A stretch of DNA of 64,000 nucleotides from Methylobacterium soli (GCF_008806385.1 NZ_VZZK01000031.1:22439-86438), one strand, 5' to 3'. Positions 53,979 to 63,305 are shown, counted from the first letter of the stretch. Numbers and translations are program-made. Notes: a model not told the origin generated them from the letters alone.

Positions 53979-54791
53979 ATGGCCCAGTTCCGTCGCGCCG
54001 TGAGGGGGACGCGGGACGCCGCGAGGCCACTCAGGGAAACGTGTGTTTGCCGGTCTCCCGGCGTCCCGCGGCGGGGGCGCTCCTGCCTCCGCCGGTCCAA
54101 CGTCGCGGTGTCTCCGACGCCTCTCGACCTGCGCTATCGATCCTGCGGGTCGCGTATCGCCCCCGAGGAGATCCGAACGAGCTTTCCTCGCACGCCGCCT
54201 CGTCTTGGGCGGCGCCGCAGTTTCTTCCCGTGCCCCCCAGAACAGGGTCGGGAGCCGAGGCATTTCCTCCGCCGGTCCCCCGCCGCAATCCGAGCCGGCG
54301 TTGCGTCGAGCCGCCGCCCGGGGCGATGGCGACCGAAGCCACCGACGCGGGCACCGCCCCACCACCCCAACCCGCCCGGTCGGTCACCGGACGAGCCCCC
54401 GTCGAGACGGGCGGCAGGTCTGGGCAAGTGATCATAGAATAGGATTTTTGTCAAGTTTTTTGCGACGTGGCGCCGGGCTGCCGCTCGCCGGGGATCGGAA
54501 TGGGGCCCCCCGGATCGGTCAGGCCCGGGTCGATTGCGATGTTCCTGTGGATCGCGATGCCCCTGCGGCGCCCTCAGCCGCCACCAGGACGCGTGAGAAG
54601 CGCGGAATCTATTCAGAAGATCAAAAACTCAGCCAACCTGGAAAGGAATCTTCAAGGCCCTGGCTCTAAAGCAGTCTTGTACAGCTTCAACGGGCTGCCG
54701 CCGCATCAATGCGATCAGAGATCGCAATCATGCGGCGCCGGACGAAGCTCAGAATCGTTCCGCCGGCCTGCGGCCGGCGCCGTATGGACCC
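53979..54791. other. Long intergenic region before the TadE-type cluster
   Basis: About 810 bp without a supported gene; frames here lack family features. It holds T-rich patches near 54440-54465 and 54600-54700 and three GANTC sites (54605, 54646, 54752) in the last 190 bp. It likely carries the promoter and leader of the TadE cluster. Confidence 0.6.
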
Positions 54792-55457
54792 GTGAAGCGC
54801 ATCGCGACCGAGCCGATGTCGAGCCTCCCAAAAATCCCCGCGGCGCCTCCCGGCTGCCGCCCGCCACGCCCGCTTCTCCGGGCCCGGCGCTTCCTGCGCG
54901 CCGAGCGCGGCTCGGCCGCGGTCGAGTTCAGCCTCGTCGTCATCCCGTTCCTGAGCCTTCTCTGCGCGACCCTCGAAGTCGCGGTTGGGGGATGGGCCGA
55001 GGACATGCTGCAACAGGCGGTCGCGGAGGCCGGGCGCCAGATCTATACGGGCCGCTTCCAGGCCAACACGGCCACGACGAGCGGGGCGGCCAACCTCCTG
55101 ACGGCGTTCCGGACGGAGCTGTGCAAGGAGAACGGCCAGACGCGCAGGACGCTCTTCACCTGCGCCAACGTGCGGCTCAACATCACGCAGGTCGACGAAT
55201 TCGACAAGGTCGCGCTGGTTTCCCCGACCGTCACCAGCAGGACCGGGGTGAACAACTGGAATCCGTCCTTCGGCGGTTCCTACGCCTGCGGCAAGAACGG
55301 CGGCATCGTCATCATCCAGGCCGCCGTCGACTTCCCGGTCTTCTTCAGCCAGTGGTCCCCCGGCTTCGTGACGCTCGCGGGCGCCAAGCGCGTCCTGCAG
55401 GCCGCAACCGTGTTCCGGGTCGAGCCCTACGACTCGACGAAGGTCTGCACCTCGTGA
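54792..55457 (+). CDS. TadE-like pilus/pseudopilin-type protein 1
   Basis: A 221-aa protein. After a basic N-terminus (PPGCRPPRPLLRARRFLRAE) comes the TadE N-terminal motif RGSAAVEFSLVVIPFLSLLC, a membrane helix with the conserved Glu in VEF. The rest is a periplasmic domain with several Cys (ELCKENGQTRRTLFTC, YACGKNGG). TadE-like minor pseudopilins belong to Tad pilus systems. The GTG start at 54792 was used. Its stop overlaps the next gene's GTG by 4 bp. No tadA/tadB secretion genes are in the window. Confidence 0.78.
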   Translation: MKRIATEPMSSLPKIPAAPPGCRPPRPLLRARRFLRAERGSAAVEFSLVVIPFLSLLCATLEVAVGGWAEDMLQQAVAEAGRQIYTGRFQANTATTSGAANLLTAFRTELCKENGQTRRTLFTCANVRLNITQVDEFDKVALVSPTVTSRTGVNNWNPSFGGSYACGKNGGIVIIQAAVDFPVFFSQWSPGFVTLAGAKRVLQAATVFRVEPYDSTKVCTS

Positions 55458-56080
55458 GGCCGCAGCGCGCGATCCGCCTCCTCGGGGGCGTCCGGCGCCG
55501 TGCCCGCGCCTTCGCGACCCGATCGCACGGGATCGCGTCCCTGGAATTCGCCCTGATCCTGCCGTTCCTCCTCATCGCATATTTCGGCACGGTCGAGACG
55601 ATGCGGGCGATCGACAACAGCCGCCGGTTCAACCAGTTCGCCCGAACCATCGCGGATCTCAGCGGCCGTACGAGCGTGTCGTCGATGGACACCATCTTCA
55701 ACGCGTCCGCGGCGATCCTGCAGCCCTTCGACACGCGGGACGTGGCGATCGTGGTCAGCGCCATGGGGGTCGAGGCGATCGGCGGCCAACTCTTCGGCGG
55801 CGTCTGTTCCAGCGTCGCGACGACCAACGCGACGCCGCGCACGCGCCTGGACCTGACCGGCACCAAGGGGATTCCGGCCGTTCCGCTGACCTTCCAGTCC
55901 GACGGAGCCCGCTACATCCTGGCTGAAGTCAGCATGCCGTACGTGCCGCTGGTCGGCTCGAAGATCTACCGCATGATCTTCGGCACGACGTCCCTGGTCT
56001 TCAGCCAGCAGGTCGCCTGGGCCGAGCGGACCGATACCGAGATCGTCATGCCGGGGGGCGCGAAATGCCCGATTTTCTGA
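55454..56080 (+). CDS. TadE-like protein 2
   Basis: A 208-aa protein with basic N-terminus (RPQRAIRLLGGVRRRARAFA) and the TadE motif HGIASLEFALILPFLLIAYF, including the conserved Glu in LEF. The C-terminal part is likely periplasmic, with two Cys. Its GTG start overlaps the first TadE stop; translation is coupled. It is 43 bp before the TadG-like gene. Confidence 0.78.
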   Translation: MRPQRAIRLLGGVRRRARAFATRSHGIASLEFALILPFLLIAYFGTVETMRAIDNSRRFNQFARTIADLSGRTSVSSMDTIFNASAAILQPFDTRDVAIVVSAMGVEAIGGQLFGGVCSSVATTNATPRTRLDLTGTKGIPAVPLTFQSDGARYILAEVSMPYVPLVGSKIYRMIFGTTSLVFSQQVAWAERTDTEIVMPGGAKCPIF

Positions 56081-56123
56081 CCTGGCCGTTCGGCCGTCCC
56101 AACCGCGATGGCGGAGACCTGCG

Positions 56124-57419
56124 ATGACCGCTCTCGTGAAGCTCGGGCAAGCTCTGCGCCGCCTCTCCGCGGACCGGAGCGGACAGATCGCCCTCATCTT
56201 CGGCCTCATGCTGGTGCCGATGCTCTTCGCCTCGGGCGCCGCGATCGATTACAGCCGGCGCAACGCCGCGAAGGTCCGCCTGGACGCGGCCCTGGATGCC
56301 GCGGTCCTGGCCGTGATGAGCCAGAAATCGAACACCATCGACGCCGCGACCCTGACCAACATGGAGCGTCAGTTCCGCGCCGAGGCCGCCAAGATCCCGG
56401 GCGTGACCCTGACCTCGTTCGTTCCCAATCCCCTGACGACGGTCACGTCGTTGACCCTGTCCGCGACTTACGCCGCGAAGGTGAGCACCACGCTCGGCCG
56501 GTTGATGAATGTCAGCGCGCTCGCGATCAGCGGCACGGCCTCCGGGACGCGCAACATGTCCCAATACATCGATTTCTATCTGCTGCTCGACAACTCGCCC
56601 TCGATGGGCTTGGCCGCGACCGATACCGACGTCTCGAACATGAAGGCTTTGACGGGCGGCTGTGCCTTCGCCTGCCACGAGTACAAGTTCGATTCGAAGG
56701 GGAACATCAAGGGTGACGACGAGACCGATTTCTACCATGTCGCCAAGAAGAACAACATCAAGCTTCGGATCCAGGTGCTGCGCGACGCGGTGATGAACCT
56801 CGTCGATACCGCCAAGGAGACCATGAGCCTGGCGCAGCAGTTCCGCATGGAGGTTTGGACCTTCAGCGACATCCAGACCAAGATCTCCGCCCTCACGACG
56901 AACCTCGACCGGACGAAGTCCGACGCCTCGCAGATCGACCTCGCCTACTCGCTCTACAACGAACCCGACAACCAGACGTCCTATGAGCGGGCGATCACGA
57001 AGATGAACAGCGTCGTGCCGACGAGCGGGAACGGGGTGACGGCCGCCTCGCCGATCCGGTTCCTGTTCTTCGTCACCGACGGCGTTCAGGATACGCCCAT
57101 CGACGGCGCCGTCAGCGACCCGAGCATCGGCTACAAGATCACCAACAACCGCTTCATCGGCCCGATCAACCCGACGACCTGCCAGGCGATGAAGGACAAG
57201 GGCATCCGCATCGGGATCATCTACACGACTTACCTGCCGATCTACGACAACGGGTTCTACAATGCGAACGTCAAACCCTTCGAGACCAAGATCCCGACGC
57301 GCCTGAAAGCCTGCGCGACCGACGGACTCTTCTTCCAGGTCTCGACGGGCGGTGACATCAACGCGGCGATGCAGGCGCTCTTCCAGACCGCCGTGGCCTC
57401 GGTCCGCCTGACGAACTGA
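56124..57419 (+). CDS. TadG-like protein with von Willebrand A domain
   Basis: A 431-aa protein. The N-terminus has DRSGQIALIFGLMLVPMLFA, a TadE/TadG-type membrane segment; the central vWA-like domain has a MIDAS DxSxS (DNSPS, Asp156-Ser160) in IDFYLLLDNSPSMGLAATDT. TadG proteins are minor Tad components and may bind metal and partners at the cell surface. Third in the TadE-TadE-TadG operon. A Tad secretion ATPase is not in this window. Confidence 0.82.
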   Translation: MTALVKLGQALRRLSADRSGQIALIFGLMLVPMLFASGAAIDYSRRNAAKVRLDAALDAAVLAVMSQKSNTIDAATLTNMERQFRAEAAKIPGVTLTSFVPNPLTTVTSLTLSATYAAKVSTTLGRLMNVSALAISGTASGTRNMSQYIDFYLLLDNSPSMGLAATDTDVSNMKALTGGCAFACHEYKFDSKGNIKGDDETDFYHVAKKNNIKLRIQVLRDAVMNLVDTAKETMSLAQQFRMEVWTFSDIQTKISALTTNLDRTKSDASQIDLAYSLYNEPDNQTSYERAITKMNSVVPTSGNGVTAASPIRFLFFVTDGVQDTPIDGAVSDPSIGYKITNNRFIGPINPTTCQAMKDKGIRIGIIYTTYLPIYDNGFYNANVKPFETKIPTRLKACATDGLFFQVSTGGDINAAMQALFQTAVASVRLTN

Positions 57420-57537
57420 CGGCGCGCTCCCGACCGAGACCAGATGCGTCCGCGGCCCGCCCGCCGCGACAGGACCGCCCGCCTCGGCTCCGGACGCGCC
57501 GATCGTGTGGAGGCAGTGCGTTCGGCGCCCTCCGCGC

Positions 57538-58947
57538 TCACGCGGTCGCGTCCGTGCCGGCGAGGTGGAGCCGGAGCTTGCCCGGGGCGGCCGCGGGCTC
57601 TCGCGCCGCGAGGGCCTGGCGGCAATCCGCCACCGAGGCCTTGGCGGTCTCGATCGCGATGGCGACCGCCGCCATCGTGCGGGCGTCGGGCTCGCGCGCC
57701 CGGGCGTAGCGCACCACGTCGGTGGCGAGGCGGTCGATCTCCACCGTGAGGGCCGCGAGGGCGGCGGGGTCGCCGAGCGTCCGGGCCTCCTCGATGATCG
57801 CCAGGAGCCGGTCCATCACCTCGTCGATGCGCTCGCGCCGCAGGGTCGCGAGGCGCTGGCGCAGCCAAGCGAGGGCGGAGGCGAGGCCGCCCGCCAGGGC
57901 GGCGAGCAGGTAGAGGGTGTCGCCGTAGCGGTCGATGACGCTGTGCTGCTCGCGCTCGAAGTAATCGATCGCGCCGGGATGGATCGGGATGCGGGCGCTC
58001 GTGGCCGCCGCGGTGGTCTCGTAGGCCGGCGCCAGGATGTAGTCGGCGGCATCCGTCGCCTGCCCGGCGATGGTGCGCATCTCGAACAGGTGCTGGGTGA
58101 CGTCGGCGGCCGCGACCCGGCCCAGGGAGGCGCGGGCCATCAGCCGGTAGGAGGCGCCCACCGTCTTCACGTCGTCGTCCGGCAGCTTGGGCTGGCCGCC
58201 GAACAGGCCGCCCGGGATGGTGACCGCCTGGAGCTTGGGGAAGCGCTCGATGATGGCGTCGTCCTCGGCCACCGCGATGAAATCCACCTTGCCGCTCCGG
58301 CTGACGGACTGGACCGCCGCGACGAGTTCGAGGGCCTTGGGCGCCGAGGGGGCGATGATGCTCGCGAAGGCGTCGATCTGCCGGCCGCGCAGCGCCGCCG
58401 CGAGGGCGTCCTGGTCCACCGGGACGAGGCGCACGCCCCGGGGCGGGACCGGGCCGGCGGCCGTGTCGAGCGTCAGGCCGTAATAGCCGAGGAGGTTCTG
58501 CAGGAGGCGCAGATCCGCCTCCTTGTGCGCGGCGATGCCGAGGCGCTTGCCCGCGAGCTTGGGGAAGCTCCTGATCCCGGAGGCCTCCGGCGAGGCGATG
58601 ATCATCGCCTGGTCGCGCAGGATCGCCAGGGTGAGGCCGTTCGTCGGCAGCGCCACGTCCGGCCGCACCACCGCGAGGTCGGCGCGGCCATCCTGCAGGG
58701 CGGCCGCGCTCTCCCGCACGTCGTCGAAGGACAGGATCTTCAGGCGGATGCCGGCGCGGTCGGCGTCGAGCCCGTCCGCGTAGGCCTTGATCAGCTCCGG
58801 CTCCGTCCCGTCCCGCGGGGCGACCGCGATGGTCAGCACCGTGGCCTGCAGGCCGTACCAGGCGAGCGCCGTCCCGGCGGCGAGGATCAGCGCCCCACCC
58901 CCCAGGAGCGTCTCGCGCCTGAACAGCCAACGCGGCCAGCTCGCCAT
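57538..58947 (-). CDS. Membrane-anchored TAXI-type solute-binding protein
   Basis: A 469-aa protein. An N-terminal membrane helix (residues about 13-31) precedes a TAXI-family TRAP binding domain (VLTIAVAPRDGTEPELIKAY, GRADLAVVRPDVALPTNGLT, KLAGKRLGIAAHKEADLRLL). A second membrane helix follows at about 343-362 (LYLLAALAGGLASALAWL), then an approximately 100-residue cytoplasmic-type helical tail (ERIDEVMDRLLAIIEEART and onward). No TRAP permease gene is adjacent. The tail suggests sensing or signalling rather than simple transport, but this is inference. Confidence 0.75.
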   Translation of the reverse strand: MASWPRWLFRRETLLGGGALILAAGTALAWYGLQATVLTIAVAPRDGTEPELIKAYADGLDADRAGIRLKILSFDDVRESAAALQDGRADLAVVRPDVALPTNGLTLAILRDQAMIIASPEASGIRSFPKLAGKRLGIAAHKEADLRLLQNLLGYYGLTLDTAAGPVPPRGVRLVPVDQDALAAALRGRQIDAFASIIAPSAPKALELVAAVQSVSRSGKVDFIAVAEDDAIIERFPKLQAVTIPGGLFGGQPKLPDDDVKTVGASYRLMARASLGRVAAADVTQHLFEMRTIAGQATDAADYILAPAYETTAAATSARIPIHPGAIDYFEREQHSVIDRYGDTLYLLAALAGGLASALAWLRQRLATLRRERIDEVMDRLLAIIEEARTLGDPAALAALTVEIDRLATDVVRYARAREPDARTMAAVAIAIETAKASVADCRQALAAREPAAAPGKLRLHLAGTDATA

Positions 58948-59079
58948 GGCGGGGTCGGGGCTCCGGAGCGCGGGAGCGCGCTCCCGTCACAACGGCGCCA
59001 CGGGCCTGGCGGTGCCCGGACCCGCTCTACACGTTTGCGTATGGGGCGTGAGGCACCCGGCTCCGCAGGGCGCGCCGCC

Positions 59080-60363
59080 TCAGGCCGCGGCCGGATGCGC
59101 CAGGGCGCCGGCCGCCCCGTCGATGACGGCCAGGATCTCCCGCGGCGTGTCGTGGCGGGCGAAATCGAGCGCGAGGGCGCGGGCCCGGGCGCGGAAGCCC
59201 GGATCGGCCAGAACGGTCTCGGCGGCGGCCCGGATCGCGTCCGGCCCGGGGGCGTTGGCGGCGAGGTTGAGCCCCGCCCCCGACCAGGCGATGCGGGCGC
59301 CGATCTCGGCCTTGTCCTCGGTGACGCCCGCCGAGACCATCGGCACCCCCGAGGCCAGCGCCTGGGTGACGCTGCCGTAGCCCCCGTTGGTGATGAAGAG
59401 GTCGAGCTTCGGCATCAGGGCCCCGAAGGGCAGGAAGGGGGCGACCCGGGCATTGGCCGGGATCGGGCCGCTGAGGGCCTCGACCGGGCGCCCGCCGGTC
59501 GAGGCGACCACCAGGAGGTCGTCCCGGTGCGCGAGCGCCGCGAGCGTCGGCTCGAGAAGCTCGCCGAGATCGCCGTTGGCGAGCGTCCCCTGCGTCACCA
59601 GGACGACGCGGCGGTCGTCGTCGAGCTCCGGCCACCAATCCGGCCGCGGCGTCTCGGCGGCGGGGAGCGGCAGCGCCCCGACGAAGTGCAGGCGCTCGGG
59701 CAGGGCGCCCTCCGGGTACTCGAAGGCCTGTACCGTCGGCTGGATCAGGGCGTCGGGCAGGATCAGGATCGACTGCGTCAGGGAGGCCGGGAGGGGCCGG
59801 GCGCCGAGGCGCGCCAGGACCGCGTCCGCGTAGGCCCGCACCGGGTTGACGAAGGCCGCGTCCGCCGCCGCCCCGAAGGCGATGTAGCGGGCCCGCTCGG
59901 CCGCGTCCCGGGACGGGGGCAGGCCGGGCCCGAGCGGCGCCCCGTCGGCCCGGTCGCGGAACAGGAAGCTCACGTTGTAGCCGACGATGGGCGGGCGCGG
60001 CGCCTCCGAGAGCAGCAGCGGCAATACGCCGAGGAACATCGTGCCGGCCACGATCACGTCCGGCCGCTCCTCCGTGATCAGCCTCCGCAGGGCCGCCGCC
60101 TGGACCGGGATCGGGTCGACGAAGCGGCGCTCGAACTCGCGCCGGGAGCGCTCTGGGCCGGCGGGCAGCTCGGTGGCGCGGTATTCCGGCGCGTCGTCGT
60201 CGGCATAGGCCACGCAGCGGAAGCCCGCCGCCGCGACCCGCGCCGCGAAGGCGCGGGCGGTCGTCACCACCACCTCGTCGCCGCGCGCCTGGGCGAGGCG
60301 CGCGAGGGCGAGCAGCGGGTTGAGGTGGCCGGTGAGCGGGGTCGCGGCGAGGAGGAGTTTCAT
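59080..60363 (-). CDS. GT1-type glycosyltransferase (UGT-like)
   Basis: A 427-aa glycosyltransferase. The N-terminus KLLLAATPLTGHLNPLLALA and the C-terminal donor-binding region (FITNGGYGSVTQALASGVPM with VSAGVTEDKAEIGARIAWSG) match the macrolide or sterol UGT family. The conserved pattern before the Gly-rich turn lacks the usual leading His (FITNGGYGS versus xTHGGxGS), with Asn at that site. Start at ATG 60363. Possible substrates are natural products, sterols or hopanoids; unknown here. Confidence 0.85.
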   Translation of the reverse strand: MKLLLAATPLTGHLNPLLALARLAQARGDEVVVTTARAFAARVAAAGFRCVAYADDDAPEYRATELPAGPERSRREFERRFVDPIPVQAAALRRLITEERPDVIVAGTMFLGVLPLLLSEAPRPPIVGYNVSFLFRDRADGAPLGPGLPPSRDAAERARYIAFGAAADAAFVNPVRAYADAVLARLGARPLPASLTQSILILPDALIQPTVQAFEYPEGALPERLHFVGALPLPAAETPRPDWWPELDDDRRVVLVTQGTLANGDLGELLEPTLAALAHRDDLLVVASTGGRPVEALSGPIPANARVAPFLPFGALMPKLDLFITNGGYGSVTQALASGVPMVSAGVTEDKAEIGARIAWSGAGLNLAANAPGPDAIRAAAETVLADPGFRARARALALDFARHDTPREILAVIDGAAGALAHPAAA

Positions 60364-60610
60364 CTCAGGGCCTCCGGATCGGGAGCGCCGCCGGCGCGGA
60401 GCCGGGGCGATGTCCTGAGAGTTCGGAGCGCGCCCGCTCGCGTTACAGGGGCGGGCCGCCGCTGCGTGCGCTGCAGCACGTTGGCGCCGGCGCGCTCCCG
60501 CCGCGGCGGCCCGCGCTTGGTGAAACCCCTCGTTCACGCTATGTCCTTATGGCTCCGGGAGAGGCGCGGGGAAACGCGCCGCGTTCCGCACTCCCGTTCA
60601 GGCAGGGCCC

Positions 60611-61177
60611 ATGAGCATTCCCGTCCGCATCCTCGGGATCGATCCGGGCCTGCGCCGCACCGGCTGGGGCGTCGTCGCCGCCACCGGCACCAAGCTCGCC
60701 TACGTGGATTGCGGCGTCGTCACCTCGGACGGGGACCTGCCCCTGGCTCTGCGCCTGCGCGAGCTCTACGAGGGCATCACCCGCATCGTCGAGGCCTTCC
60801 GGCCGGACGAGGTCTCGGTGGAGGAGACCTTCGTCAACAAGGACGCGCAGGCGACGCTGAAGCTCGGCCATGCCCGCGCGATGGCACTGCTCGTGCCCGC
60901 CCTCGCGGGGGTGCCGGTCTACGAATACGCCGCCAACCTCATCAAGAAGACGGTGGCGGGCTCGGGCCACGCCGAGAAGACCCAGATCCAGGCCATGGTG
61001 AAGTTCCTGCTGCCCAAGGCCGAGTTCAAGCTCGCCGACGCGGCCGACGCCCTCGCCATCGCGATCACCCACAACAGCCACCGGGGCGCCCACGCCCTGC
61101 GGCGCGACCACCTGCACCCGGCCGGCGCCACCGGCCCGGGCGCGGCCCGGATCGCGGCGGCGCTCGCGCGCCGCTGA
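60611..61177 (+). CDS. ruvC: Holliday junction resolvase RuvC
   Basis: RuvC cuts Holliday junctions after RuvAB migration. It has 188 aa. The catalytic Asp is D11 in GIDPGLRRTGWG, Glu in SVEETFVNKDAQATLKLG, and the late acidic residues in DAADALAIAITHN. The ATG at 60611 starts the family sequence. A yceI gene on the opposite strand separates ruvC from ruvA. Confidence 0.96.
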   Translation: MSIPVRILGIDPGLRRTGWGVVAATGTKLAYVDCGVVTSDGDLPLALRLRELYEGITRIVEAFRPDEVSVEETFVNKDAQATLKLGHARAMALLVPALAGVPVYEYAANLIKKTVAGSGHAEKTQIQAMVKFLLPKAEFKLADAADALAIAITHNSHRGAHALRRDHLHPAGATGPGAARIAAALARR

Positions 61178-61185
61178 GCGGGCGG

Positions 61186-61851
61186 TTACTCCACCGCCTT
61201 GAACTCGCCCTCGAGGCGCAGCGAGACCTCGTCGCCGAGGAGCGGCAGGAAGGCGCTGATGCCGAAATCGGAGCGCTTGATCACGGCGCGCCCGTCGAAA
61301 CCCACCGTGTATTGCTTGTCGACGGGGCTGATCCCGGCCTGGTTGAAGTTGGCGTCGAAGGCCACCGGCTTCGTCACGCCCTTCAGCGTCAGGTCGCCGG
61401 TGACCCGGGCGGTGGTCGGGCTCGTCGGCTCCACCGCGGTCGCGGTGAAGATCGCCTTGGGGAATCTGGCGGCGTCGAAGAAGTCCGGCGACTTCAGGTG
61501 CTGGTTCAGCTGGTCGTTGAGGCCGTTGACGCTGTCGATGCCGATCGTGACCGTGAGGCGGGACTTCGCCGGGTCCTTCGGGTCGATCTGCGCCGTGCCC
61601 GCCACGTCCGTGATGCCGCCGTAATAGGTCGAGAAGCCGAGATGGCTCACCGACCACGTGATTTTGCCATGCGCCGGATCGAGCCGGTAGGCGCCCGGGC
61701 GCACCTGGGTCGGGTCGGTGGAAGGGGCGATGGAAGGGGCGGCGGGGGCCGCCGCGGGCGGGGTGCCGGATTCGGCGGCCGCCAGGGGTCCGGCGGCCAG
61801 CAGCAGGAGGGAGAGGGCGAGGGTCGGCGCGGTCTGGCGCATCGGGCTCAT
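61186..61851 (-). CDS. YceI family periplasmic lipid-binding protein
   Basis: A 221-aa lipocalin-like YceI protein. Signal peptide (TAPTLALSLLLLAAGPLAAA) is followed by an Ala/Pro-rich spacer and the YceI fold: YRLDPAHGKITWSVSHLGFS, KSPDFFDAARFPKAIFTATA, GDLTLKGVTKPVAFDANFNQ and GRAVIKRSDFGISAFLPLLG. YceI proteins bind isoprenoid chains in the periplasm. Two in-frame ATGs (61851, 61842) are possible starts. Inserted between ruvC and ruvA on the opposite strand. Confidence 0.92.
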   Translation of the reverse strand: MSPMRQTAPTLALSLLLLAAGPLAAAESGTPPAAAPAAPSIAPSTDPTQVRPGAYRLDPAHGKITWSVSHLGFSTYYGGITDVAGTAQIDPKDPAKSRLTVTIGIDSVNGLNDQLNQHLKSPDFFDAARFPKAIFTATAVEPTSPTTARVTGDLTLKGVTKPVAFDANFNQAGISPVDKQYTVGFDGRAVIKRSDFGISAFLPLLGDEVSLRLEGEFKAVE

Positions 61852-62088
61852 TTCGTCGCGTGTGGCGGGCGCTCCCTCGATGTCACGAAGCCGGAGCCGC
61901 CTCAAGGCGGGCCGGCCGCGCCCGGGCGACACCGGACGGGTTCTGCCGGGTCCCCGCCGGCCGGTCCCCGGATCGGGCGGCCGTCTCGGCCAAGTCCCTG
62001 CGATCCCGGGCGGCCGTGTCGGCCGCATGGCCTTCGCCCGCGCGGCCCTGTAGGCAGGCCCGGACGGGGCGGAGGCGGGTGAGGCGCG

Positions 62089-62706
62089 ATGATCGGCAAG
62101 CTCAGGGGCGTGGTGGATTCCTTCGGGGAGGATTTCGTAATCCTCGACGTGCAGGGCGTCGGCTACGTGGTGCATTGCTCGGCCCGCACCCTGCAGCGCC
62201 TGCCGAAGCCCGGCGAGGCCGCGGAACTCGCCATCGAGACCCATGTGCGCGAGGACATGATCCGCCTCTACGGCTTCCGCTCGGACCCGGAGCGGGAATG
62301 GTTCCGGCTGCTCCAGACCGTGCAGGGGGTCGGCTCCCGCGTCGCCCTCGGGGTGCTCTCGGTGCTGGAGCCGGACGCCCTGGCGAACGCCATCGCGACC
62401 GGCGACAAGGGCGCGGTGGCACGCGCCCCCGGCGTCGGCCCGCGCCTCGCCGCTCGCCTCGTGGCCGAGCTCAAGGACAAGGCCCCCGCCTACGCCCCCA
62501 TCGACCCGGCCCTGATCGCCCTCACGGACGCGGTCGCGGACCGCACCGCGCCCGGCCCCGTGGCGGATGCGGTCTCGGCGCTGGTCAATCTCGGCTACCC
62601 GCAGGTCCAGGCCGCGACCGCGGTCGCGGCCGCCCTGAAATCGGCCGGCGAGGGCGCCGAGGCCAAGACCCTGATCCGGCTGGGGCTGCGCGAGCTCGCC
62701 CGCTGA
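62089..62706 (+). CDS. ruvA: Holliday junction DNA helicase subunit RuvA
   Basis: RuvA binds four-way junctions and loads RuvB. It has 205 aa: N-terminal OB-fold (MIGKLRGVVDSFGEDFVILD), HhH motifs (LLQTVQGVGSRVALGVLSVL, RAPGVGPRLAARLVAELKD) and a C-terminal RuvB-binding domain (AVSALVNLGYPQVQAATAVA). Follows yceI; ruvB probably begins 1.15 kb downstream at 63860. Confidence 0.96.
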   Translation: MIGKLRGVVDSFGEDFVILDVQGVGYVVHCSARTLQRLPKPGEAAELAIETHVREDMIRLYGFRSDPEREWFRLLQTVQGVGSRVALGVLSVLEPDALANAIATGDKGAVARAPGVGPRLAARLVAELKDKAPAYAPIDPALIALTDAVADRTAPGPVADAVSALVNLGYPQVQAATAVAAALKSAGEGAEAKTLIRLGLRELAR

Positions 62707-62840
62707 GCGCGATCCCCGGCTCTGCCCGCTCCGCCGCGCCCGGAGGCCAACGGCCGCACGCGACTGAATTGTGCGCGTGCGCCTGGGATGCCAGGTTGCC
62801 AAACCGCCTGCGCGGGGCTAAGTTGTTGATAGTAATGTAG

Positions 62841-62857
62841 TTTTCAAGAGTTCTAAT
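62841..62857. promoter_or_regulatory. ICE-like motif upstream of bfd-bfr (possible Irr site)
   Basis: TTTTCAAGAGTTCTAAT matches the iron control element TTTAGAA-N3-TTCTAAA at 11 of 14 defined positions in an otherwise AT-poor region, 132 bp upstream of bfd. Irr repression of bfr-type genes is established in rhizobia; use here is inferred. Confidence 0.45.
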
Positions 62858-62988
62858 CTAGCAGACAAGCTGGTGTGGGGCTTCGCGTTTTCGCTCCCGC
62901 ATCCCGATCCCTCACCGGCCGGACGGGCCTTGCCCGCACGGTCGCCCCTCCTCCTGCGGCGTGATCCACGCGCGAGTTGCGGCCCCGA

Positions 62989-63246
62989 ATGATCGTCTGT
63001 TCCTGCAACGTCCTGTCCGACGGCGCCGTGCGCGCCTGCCTCCAAGATGGCCCGGCCTGTCCGCGCACGCCCGCGCAGGTCTATGCCTGCCTGGGCTGCA
63101 GCCCGAAATGCGGGCGCTGCGCCCGCACGATCCGGTCGATCATGCAGAAGGCCCTCGACGAGGCCGGGCATTCCTGCTCCAGCGCTTGCGCAAGCAGCTG
63201 TACTCTGGTCAAGGTCCAAACTGCGGAGGAGGGGATCGCCGCCTGA
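62989..63246 (+). CDS. bfd: Bacterioferritin-associated ferredoxin Bfd
   Basis: Bfd is a [2Fe-2S] protein that reduces bacterioferritin to release iron. It has 85 aa. The ligand Cys fit C4 and C6 (MIVCSC) and C41 and C44 (CGRC), spaced as in E. coli Bfd. Additional Cys are present (17, 24, 34, 37 and several in the C-terminus). The ATG at 62989 gives the family N-terminus; the frame is open 12 bp further upstream. It precedes bfr. Confidence 0.92.
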   Translation: MIVCSCNVLSDGAVRACLQDGPACPRTPAQVYACLGCSPKCGRCARTIRSIMQKALDEAGHSCSSACASSCTLVKVQTAEEGIAA

Positions 63247-63305
63247 GCGCGCAGACCGCGCCGGCCCTCCCTTCCGGCTGACATGTGCCGCAGGGAGACG
63301 GACCG

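Noticed and set aside
60583..60599. GTTC-N9-GTTC just upstream of ruvC, resembling a LexA box
   Set aside because: The alphaproteobacterial LexA motif is GTTC-N7-GTTC; the 9-base spacing here does not fit.
57505..62082. Very long plus-strand open frame of about 1525 residues
   Set aside because: It spans genes of clear families on both strands (TAXI protein, GT1, RuvC, YceI) in other frames and shows only low-complexity Arg/Gly/Ala sequence; it is a high-GC shadow.
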